Assembly (NCBI GenBank): GCA_030536145.1
Contig: JAUNQN010000027.1
Location: 1-38,040, forward strand
Direction: 5' to 3'
DNA length: 38,040 bases
Source: Akkermansia sp.
Lineage (GTDB): Bacteria; Verrucomicrobiota; Verrucomicrobiia; Verrucomicrobiales; Akkermansiaceae
Shown here: positions 33,612-38,040 of the stretch, one piece after another
Layout of the letters: each line of letters starts with the position of its first letter
How positions within the stretch are numbered: position 1 is the stretch's first letter
Notes under the pieces: generated by a model
The model's input: the letters and a program-made list of their open reading frames with translations, nothing else
Told to the model about the DNA's origin: nothing
The model's database searches: none
Made by a program: the position numbers and the translations under genes

Positions 33612-33640
33612 ACTTTGCCACAAAAAGCGTGACAGCGCAA
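33612..33640 (-). promoter_or_regulatory. Weak thiE promoter candidate, leaderless geometry
   Basis: On the minus strand TTGCGC (33635-33640), 17 bp and CAAAGT (33612-33617) end 6 bases before ATG 33605. The -10 matches poorly. No TPP riboswitch fits in the short leader. Confidence 0.25.
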
Positions 33641-33651
33641 CAAAAAACAAA

Positions 33652-33679
33652 TTGACAAAACTGACCTGTGTGCTAGGAT
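33652..33679 (+). promoter_or_regulatory. Promoter of the Thi4-type gene
   Basis: A perfect TTGACA (33652-33657), 16 bp and TAGGAT (33674-33679) lead to a leader of about 20 bases before ATG 33706. The leader is too short for a TPP riboswitch. Confidence 0.65.
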
Positions 33680-33705
33680 TTTTCCGCAAACCATTACAGA
33701 ACACC

Positions 33706-34482
33706 ATGGAAACGCTTATCTCCAAAGGCATCATAGAATCCTACTTTTCCAAGCTGACCAACTGCCTGGAGCTGGATGCCGCCATCGTCGGCGGCGGTCC
33801 TTCCGGCATTGTGGCCGCGTACTACCTGGCCAAGGCCGGGCACAAGGTGGCCCTGTTCGACCGCAAGCTCTCCCCGGGCGGCGGCATGTGGGGCGGTGCC
33901 ATGATGTTCAACGACATCGTGATCCAGGAGGAGGCCCTGCCCATCATCCAGGAGCTGGGGCTGAGCTACAAGCCGTACAAGGAGGGCACCTACATCACGG
34001 ATTCCGTGCATGCCACCAGCGGCCTGCTCTACCAGGCCACCAAGGCCGGCGCCATCATCTTCAACTGCTACTCCGTGGAGGACGTGGTGTACAAGCAGGG
34101 CCGCGTGGGCGGCGTGGTGGTGAACTGGACCCCCGTGCTGCGCGAGGGCCTGCATGTGGACCCGCTGACCATCGTGGCCAAGACGGTGCTGGACGGCACC
34201 GGCCATGACTGCGAGATTGCCAAGACCGTGGCCCGCAAGAACGGCGTGAAGCTGAACACCCCCACCGGCGGCGTGGTGGGTGAGATGAGCATGGATGCCG
34301 CGGAGGGTGAGCGCACCACCGTGGAGAACACCAAGGAAATATACCCCGGCCTGTTTGTTTCCGGCATGGCGGCAAACGGCGTGAGCGGCAGTTTCCGCAT
34401 GGGTCCCATCTTTGGCGGCATGCTCATGAGCGGCAAGAAGGTGGCGGAGCTGATGAGCGCCTCCATCAAGGCCCAAGGCTGA
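33706..34482 (+). CDS. thi4: Thi4-type thiamine thiazole synthase, non-suicide (sulfide-using) form
   Basis: Thi4 makes the thiazole of thiamine from NAD and glycine. The 258-residue protein has a dinucleotide-binding fold (AAIVGGGPSGIVAAYYLAKAG), a conserved GGGMWGGAMMFNDI loop, SVHATSGLLYQA, DGTGHDCEIA, and GMAANGVSGSFRMGPIFGGMLMSGKKVAEL. In yeast a Cys in the segment before DP donates the sulfur and the enzyme acts once. Here the equivalent residue is His150 in EGLHVDPLTI, as in archaeal Thi4, so it should use free sulfide with iron and turn over repeatedly. ATG 33706 is used because the promoter lies just upstream; the longer frame begins inside thiE antisense sequence. A terminator follows. 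Confidence 0.92.
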   Translation: METLISKGIIESYFSKLTNCLELDAAIVGGGPSGIVAAYYLAKAGHKVALFDRKLSPGGGMWGGAMMFNDIVIQEEALPIIQELGLSYKPYKEGTYITDSVHATSGLLYQATKAGAIIFNCYSVEDVVYKQGRVGGVVVNWTPVLREGLHVDPLTIVAKTVLDGTGHDCEIAKTVARKNGVKLNTPTGGVVGEMSMDAAEGERTTVENTKEIYPGLFVSGMAANGVSGSFRMGPIFGGMLMSGKKVAELMSASIKAQG

Positions 34483-34510
34483 TTCCGCAGACAGGAGCAA
34501 AAGGCTTTCA

Positions 34511-34545
34511 AACCGCACAGCAGCACCCCTGCCGTGCGGTTTTTT
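34511..34545 (+). terminator. Terminator of the Thi4-type gene
   Basis: Stem AACCGCAC (34511-34518) with GTGCGGTT (34534-34541) and a six-T run at 34540-34545. It starts 29 bases after the stop. Confidence 0.85.
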
Positions 34546-34552
34546 AGGCAAA

Positions 34553-34582
34553 GCGCCCCGCACGGCAAGCCGTACGGGGCGT
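34553..34582 (-). terminator. Likely terminator of the second GH110-like gene
   Basis: A long stem (34553-34566 with 34569-34582, one mismatch and one wobble pair) has a 2-base loop as written, in practice a larger one. It lies 28 bases past the minus-strand stop. Only a short T-run (GCTTTGCC) follows, so strength is uncertain. Confidence 0.5.
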
Positions 34583-34609
34583 AGGCTGTGTGCGGAAGCG
34601 GCGCGGGCC

Positions 34610-36385
34610 TTACTCCTGCACCTGGATGTTCTCGCTGTTCTCCTGGCGCACCTGCATCTTCTTGCCGCCGGGCAGCTCCACCTTGTTGTCCTTGAAAAGG
34701 AGGTTGGCGGTGGATTTGGTGTGCAGCACGCAGTCGTTGTTCATGATAAAGCGGTTGCCGGTCACGGTGATATTGCCGTGCACGGGGCCGCCGTGCTTGT
34801 GGACGTGCGGGTTGAAATCCAGCACGGGCTCCGCGCAGTGGTCGAACGTGCAGTTCTTCACCGTCATGTCTTGCACGGGGCCGGATTCGTACCAGCCGTC
34901 GCAGTCGTCCTCCATGAGCAGGGCGGGCATGCCCGTGCGGTCAAAGTACACGTTGTCCAGCACAATCTTGCGGCGGGTGGTGAACAGGAACCCGCGGGTG
35001 GTAATCATGCGCACCATGGTATTCCGTACGGTCACGGCGGGCGTGGCGGTCACGTTCTCCAGCACCACCTTGCCCTCCGTGATACCGGCGGGCACGGGCT
35101 GCTCCATTTCCAGCTCCATCTCCTTGCCGTCTCCGCTCAGCTTGGCGGCCTTCACCTTGCCCGTTCCCAGGGAGAGCAGGGTGTCGTCTGCCGTGTACTG
35201 TACCTCGTCACCGGGGCGGAAGGCGTTGAAATTGAATGTCTGGCGGTGCATGAAACGCACCACCAGGTGGCGGTCGTCCACTATCTTGGTGATGCGCAGG
35301 TGGGTGCCGTGCACGTTGATGGCATCGTCATTCGCGCTGGAGAGCAGGCAATCCTCCACGTTGATTTGGCCGCTGCAGCCGGAGAAGTGCAGGATATCCG
35401 CCCAGGCGGCAGACGTGCGGCCGGAATCCTTGCGGGGCTCCACCACCAGGTTCTTGAAACTGATGTCCTTCGTGAACTGGGAGACAATGCCCATGCCGTG
35501 CATGAAGCGGAAGGTCATGTCCTTGTAGGAGATGCCGGAGGAGCTGTCGCAGAACACGCCGCAGCAGTCGCGCGTGTATACCAGCTGCCAGTAGGTGGCA
35601 CCCTCCTTGTAACCGGGGTTCTTGTCATACCTCACGCGGATCTTGCCGGGTTCCAGCTCCTCTATGCGGCCCTGCTGCAGGAAGGGGCCGCCGCGGTTGG
35701 CGCGCTTGCGGTCCGGGGCCACGGTCTGCACCCAGCCCTCGTTGCCGCGCATGGTCCAGCCCTCTCCCTGCCAGGTCAGGTTGCCGCCCTGCACGGTGTA
35801 GGTGCTGTCCTTGTGAATCTGGAAATCCGCATACTCCGGCGTCACCTCCACGGCCGTGTACTCGTTCACCGTGGGGCGCACATAGTCGTGCTCCAGGCCG
35901 GAAAGGCGTATGTCCTTGCAGTTCAGCATGTGGATTTGCACCATCTTGCCGTGGCAGAGGAACAGGGAGTCCTTGCCCTTGATAGCAACGTGCTTCAGGC
36001 CGTCCAGCTCCATGCCGATGACCTTGTCCTCGTGGATGCGGTCGCTGGTGTTGGAGATAGCCAGCTTGCGGCGGGTGAGCTTGGCAGGCTCCCACTCGTA
36101 CGTGCCGGGGCGGAAGGTGATGGTGACGGGCTCCTTGGCGGAGCCGCCGCCCTTGGGCGCCAGGGATGCGGTGAGCTTGCCGGGGTGCACCACCACCTTG
36201 TCCCCGGCTTTCAGCGTGAGCTTGTTCACGGGCTCAAAGCTCTGCCAGGGGGCATCCTTGGTGCCGGCGGCGCTGTCCTGCCCCCTCACGGGGTCCACAT
36301 ACCAGGTCTTGGCCTGCGCGGTACAAAGCGTGAATGCGGCGCATGCCAGCACCGGGGCCAACTGTTTCAGAAAGGGGCTCTTCAT
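34610..36385 (-). CDS. Secreted GH110-like alpha-1,3-galactosidase, second copy
   Basis: The protein has 591 residues, a paralogue of the 762-2522 gene. A signal peptide (MKSPFLKQLAPVLACAAFTLC, cleavage near AQA-KTW) is followed by the same VDPVRGQDSAAGTKDAPW entry and beta-helix. The catalytic triad is conserved: Asp330 in WADILHFSGC and Asp353-Asp354 in NDDAINVHGTH. The loops differ from the first copy, for example an extra QTVAPDRKRANRGGP stretch, so substrate preference may differ. Akkermansia is known to keep more than one GH110 enzyme. A promoter just upstream predicts a leaderless mRNA. The two copies face opposite ways, so they are not a recent tandem duplication. Confidence 0.8.
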   Translation of the reverse strand: MKSPFLKQLAPVLACAAFTLCTAQAKTWYVDPVRGQDSAAGTKDAPWQSFEPVNKLTLKAGDKVVVHPGKLTASLAPKGGGSAKEPVTITFRPGTYEWEPAKLTRRKLAISNTSDRIHEDKVIGMELDGLKHVAIKGKDSLFLCHGKMVQIHMLNCKDIRLSGLEHDYVRPTVNEYTAVEVTPEYADFQIHKDSTYTVQGGNLTWQGEGWTMRGNEGWVQTVAPDRKRANRGGPFLQQGRIEELEPGKIRVRYDKNPGYKEGATYWQLVYTRDCCGVFCDSSSGISYKDMTFRFMHGMGIVSQFTKDISFKNLVVEPRKDSGRTSAAWADILHFSGCSGQINVEDCLLSSANDDAINVHGTHLRITKIVDDRHLVVRFMHRQTFNFNAFRPGDEVQYTADDTLLSLGTGKVKAAKLSGDGKEMELEMEQPVPAGITEGKVVLENVTATPAVTVRNTMVRMITTRGFLFTTRRKIVLDNVYFDRTGMPALLMEDDCDGWYESGPVQDMTVKNCTFDHCAEPVLDFNPHVHKHGGPVHGNITVTGNRFIMNNDCVLHTKSTANLLFKDNKVELPGGKKMQVRQENSENIQVQE

Positions 36386-36391
36386 GCTTTG

Positions 36392-36420
36392 CTTTTACCA
36401 TCTGTTTGCGGCAGAGTCAA
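36392..36420 (-). promoter_or_regulatory. Promoter of the second GH110-like gene, leaderless geometry
   Basis: On the minus strand TTGACT (36415-36420), 17 bp and TAAAAG (36392-36397) end 6 bases before ATG 36385. Transcription should begin at or next to the A of the start codon. Confidence 0.55.
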
Positions 36421-36455
36421 GCCTGCACCGCTCCGCCGCTTCCCGTTTTTTTTGA

Positions 36456-36749
36456 ACGGACTGCCACTACGAAATCCGCGCCTATGAGTACAACACGGGG
36501 CAGGAGCTGAGCCTTGAGCGAAATGCCCGCAACATTTGCCTGACAAAGGAGCAAGAGAATGGGCAGCGCGTGTGGGAGCCGGACTCTGCCCGCGCATGGA
36601 CAGAGAGTGATTTCATGGTCTATACGGGCGACTGGGAACACTATTACGGCAGCCGCTGGCAGGTGTGGTTTGTGCCGGAGAAGGGACTGCGGGAGAAAAT
36701 CTGCGAGCAGCCCTTTCTCATGCAGGGTCGGATGCGCTGCGCCGCATGA
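36456..36749 (+). pseudogene. Orphan coding fragment of unknown family
   Basis: A frame of 97 codons runs from just after a TGA at 36453-36455 to TGA 36747-36749, with no usable start near its beginning. It reads like real protein: HYEIRAYEYNTGQELSLERN, then ICLTKEQENGQRVWEPDSA and DWEHYYGSRWQVWFVPEKGL. The run of eight T at 36446-36453 touches its 5' end, so a slippage frameshift or a junction there is possible. The base composition is less GC-rich than its neighbours. It is not related to the flanking genes. I do not recognise the family; I call it a truncated gene remnant, perhaps from a transferred segment. Confidence 0.5.
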
Positions 36750-36885
36750 GCCCCGCTGATTCGGGGAACAAGGCCTCTATCTGCACAAGTCCCACTGTTC
36801 CGTCCCCCGGCGCGCTTCACGTCGTTTCACCAGGGCCGGGGAAGGTCAGGTCTGCCGGGCCCGGTAAACAGGTACCCAGAGGAGC

Positions 36886-36918
36886 AAAAAAGCCCGCCCC
36901 TCGTATCGCAGGGGCGGG
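36886..36918 (-). terminator. Terminator of the small PEP-CTERM gene
   Basis: On the minus strand a 9-bp stem (36910-36918 with 36893-36901) is followed by CTTTTTT (36886-36892). It lies 42 bases past the stop. The remaining bases between 36750 and 36885 hold no gene that I can support. Confidence 0.88.
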
Positions 36919-36959
36919 TGCGCAATGCGGGGCCTGGTTACCCCACTCGAACTTGTGTC

Positions 36960-37709
36960 TTACTTGCGGCGACGGCGGGCAACCATGCCTGCGAGGGCAA
37001 GCAGGGAAAGAGCGCCGGTGGTGGGCTCGGGGGCGGGGTCGGTAGTAGTGGTATAGGCTACAGACAGCGCGGACATCTTCTGTAATGAAGAACCATCCAC
37101 AGAGAGATTCAATGCAGAGAGGGTGTAGCTAGTGCCCAAATCTACAGTTTGCGAGGATGTACCTGTTGCCGTTGCCACGAATTGATTCTTAGTGTCATCC
37201 CATGCAATCGCCATTGTCAGGACAACGGGCGTATTTGCAGCTATAGTTCCCACGCTGCCGACAACGTCTGACTTGACACGGCCATTTGCATCTGAGTTGT
37301 CCTTATAGTTGTAGAAGTTGCCCGTCGTTGTTGTGGAGGTTCCCAATTGAACATTGGTGCCATAGTTACCTGCGCCAAGCGTGATGGCTTTATCGCTTCC
37401 AATGAGAGTGAGCGTATCCACGCAATTGGTGTTAGACGTTTCAATCGTGAAAGTAATGGTAAGAGAGTCGCCAGGCTTCTCAAGCGTGAGGCCCGAATCG
37501 GCGAAGCTATAGTGGGCATACCCGCGAGACCAGTCACCGCTAGTGTACGTCAGCACACCGTCTTCGTTGTTTATGCTTGGAACCTTCCCTTTGGAGGGAT
37601 TGTTGTGCCCGGTTGTCCAATCGGCGGAAGACGTCAGGGGAGTATAGGTAGTCGTATCCGCCATAGTCACGCTGCCAAGGGCAAGGAGAGCTATAAGTGT
37701 CTTTTTCAT
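36960..37709 (-). CDS. Small PEP-CTERM surface protein
   Basis: The protein has 249 residues from ATG 37709, which opens a signal peptide (MKKTLIALLALGSVTMA); an upstream Met at 37796 would give a poor N-terminus. The body is Thr/Ser/Asn-rich and beta-rich (DSLTITFTIETSNTNCVDTLTLIG and VVLTMAIAWDDTKNQFVATATG), suggestive of a lectin/LamG-like jelly-roll, but no signature is diagnostic. The tail is PEPTTGALSLLALAGMVARRRRK, the PEP-CTERM sorting signal. Base composition is clearly more AT-rich than neighbouring genes. Glycan or matrix binding is speculation. Two copies of a 23-bp dyad lie upstream. Confidence 0.8.
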   Translation of the reverse strand: MKKTLIALLALGSVTMADTTTYTPLTSSADWTTGHNNPSKGKVPSINNEDGVLTYTSGDWSRGYAHYSFADSGLTLEKPGDSLTITFTIETSNTNCVDTLTLIGSDKAITLGAGNYGTNVQLGTSTTTTGNFYNYKDNSDANGRVKSDVVGSVGTIAANTPVVLTMAIAWDDTKNQFVATATGTSSQTVDLGTSYTLSALNLSVDGSSLQKMSALSVAYTTTTDPAPEPTTGALSLLALAGMVARRRRK

Positions 37710-37802
37710 GGTTGTTTTGCTTTTGTTGTTGTTTGGCTTGTGCGTGCGGCTGCAATCCAACTCTTGCGCATTGAGAAGCTCAAGCTGCCGCCTCACGCGT
37801 GA

Positions 37803-37828
37803 AGTATACTGTATTCGGCATGCCGTAT
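37803..37828 (-). promoter_or_regulatory. 23-bp dyad, copy 2, upstream of the small PEP-CTERM gene
   Basis: Arms ATACTGTAT (37806-37814) and ATGCCGTAT (37820-37828) flank TCGGC; seven of nine pairs match. A TATACT -10 (37803-37808, minus strand) overlaps by 3 bases. The predicted transcript start is about 87 bases before ATG 37709. Confidence 0.5.
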
Positions 37829-37882
37829 GCTCATTACCTACTGCAACTCATTTATGCTGAGTAGTGTTTCACTTGATGCCCC

Positions 37883-37905
37883 GATTCACTCGCTCTGGGT
37901 GAATC
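37883..37905. other. Stem-loop between the second and third dyads
   Basis: GATTCAC (37883-37889) and GTGAATC (37899-37905) form a perfect 7-bp stem around nine bases. No T-run follows on either strand, so it is unlikely to be a terminator. Confidence 0.4.
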
Positions 37906-37959
37906 AGTACCAAAGTCGCGTGAATGCTAGGTTTTATACGCTTTTCCTAACTTTAGGCT

Positions 37960-37985
37960 TGTATACAGCATGCCGAATGCTGTAC
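37960..37985 (-). promoter_or_regulatory. 23-bp dyad, copy 3, with the same -10 geometry
   Basis: Arms ATACAGCAT (37963-37971) and ATGCTGTAC (37977-37985) flank GCCGA; eight of nine pairs match. A minus-strand TATACA (37960-37965) overlaps by 3 bases as in the other copies. Its 157-bp distance from copy 2 is close to 15 helical turns. Confidence 0.5.
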
Positions 37986-38040
37986 TCGTCCCGCCCGTCC
38001 GCGCCTGCGGCGCGGGTTCCCGCCCAGGCATGGCCTTGGC

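Larger units (their letters stand above)
37829..38040. other. AT-rich intergenic stretch to the window edge
   Basis: Together with 37710-37802 this makes about 330 bases without a supported gene. It contains the third dyad (37960-37985) and a stem-loop (37883-37905). The last 50 bases are GC-rich and may enter a gene beyond the edge, but no frame can be supported. Confidence 0.5.

Noticed and set aside
33606..33705. TPP riboswitch between thiE and the Thi4-type gene
   Set aside because: The 100-base gap holds a full promoter and a short leader; the conserved CTGAGA and related elements are absent.
1..38040. CRISPR arrays, tRNA or rRNA genes, transposases
   Set aside because: No direct-repeat/spacer pattern, no cloverleaf with CCA-adjacent structure and no transposase motif was seen by eye; a tool such as tRNAscan would be decisive for tRNAs.

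Overview
The window looks like chromosomal DNA of a mucin-degrading Verrucomicrobiota, most likely Akkermansia or a close relative. The reasons are GC-rich coding sequence, three surface proteins ending in a PEP-CTERM sorting tail of the Akkermansia type (PEPATGTLSLLAL followed by RRRRK), two secreted GH110-like alpha-galactosidases, a secreted GH16 enzyme, and housekeeping genes that fit a Gram-negative mucosal bacterium. This assignment rests on protein features recognised by eye; no database search was run. No rRNA, tRNA or CRISPR array was found.

Layout. Left edge (1-765): decayed remains of an ATPase plus RloB-like pair, a defence-type locus, abutting a GH110-like glycosidase gene (762-2522) and tpiA (2653-3414). 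3553-6111 (minus) is a large autotransporter-like PEP-CTERM protein. 6199-11927 (minus) is an mfd-hrpB unit with a TAATG stop/start overlap. Divergent from it, 12025-17791 (plus) is a compact six-gene unit: a small lipoprotein, hflX, an L,D-transpeptidase lipoprotein, comM/yifB, a family 2 glycosyltransferase and an unknown exported protein. Then come a YlbF-like protein with a Cys/His-rich tail and a phosphoethanolamine-transferase-like membrane enzyme (17852-20232).

The next block is on the minus strand. It holds a broken IdeS-like cysteine protease/PEP-CTERM chimera (20293-21580) and a P1B-type metal ATPase preceded by a 71-residue membrane protein resembling the mycobacterial PacL partners (21723-24132), which has a clear promoter and a putative operator. 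After that comes a housekeeping run read glnS, ribBA, RelA/SpoT-domain protein, ftsH, rsfS (31216 down to 24282). A MerR regulator with a 42-residue membrane peptide (31299-31934) is divergent from the GH16 gene (32090-32956). thiE and a Thi4-type thiazole synthase form a divergent thiamine pair (32973-34482). A second GH110-like enzyme (34610-36385, minus), an orphan coding fragment and a small PEP-CTERM protein (36960-37709, minus) end the window.

Three patterns stand out. First, at least six genes carry a recognisable -10 hexamer only 6-10 bases before the start codon, which predicts leaderless mRNAs. Second, a 23-bp dyad (9-bp arms, 5-bp spacer) occurs three times with the same geometry relative to a TATAC -10 element; two copies lie upstream of PEP-CTERM genes and the third lies farther upstream of one of these. 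Third, the metal ATPase/PacL-like pair suggests that a two-protein efflux platform described in mycobacteria has a counterpart in this phylum.

Functionally, the secreted GH110-like and GH16 enzymes would trim host glycans and the PEP-CTERM proteins would decorate the outer surface. The remaining genes cover glycolysis, DNA repair coupled to transcription, ribosome and protein quality control, riboflavin and thiamine synthesis, envelope modification and metal homeostasis.
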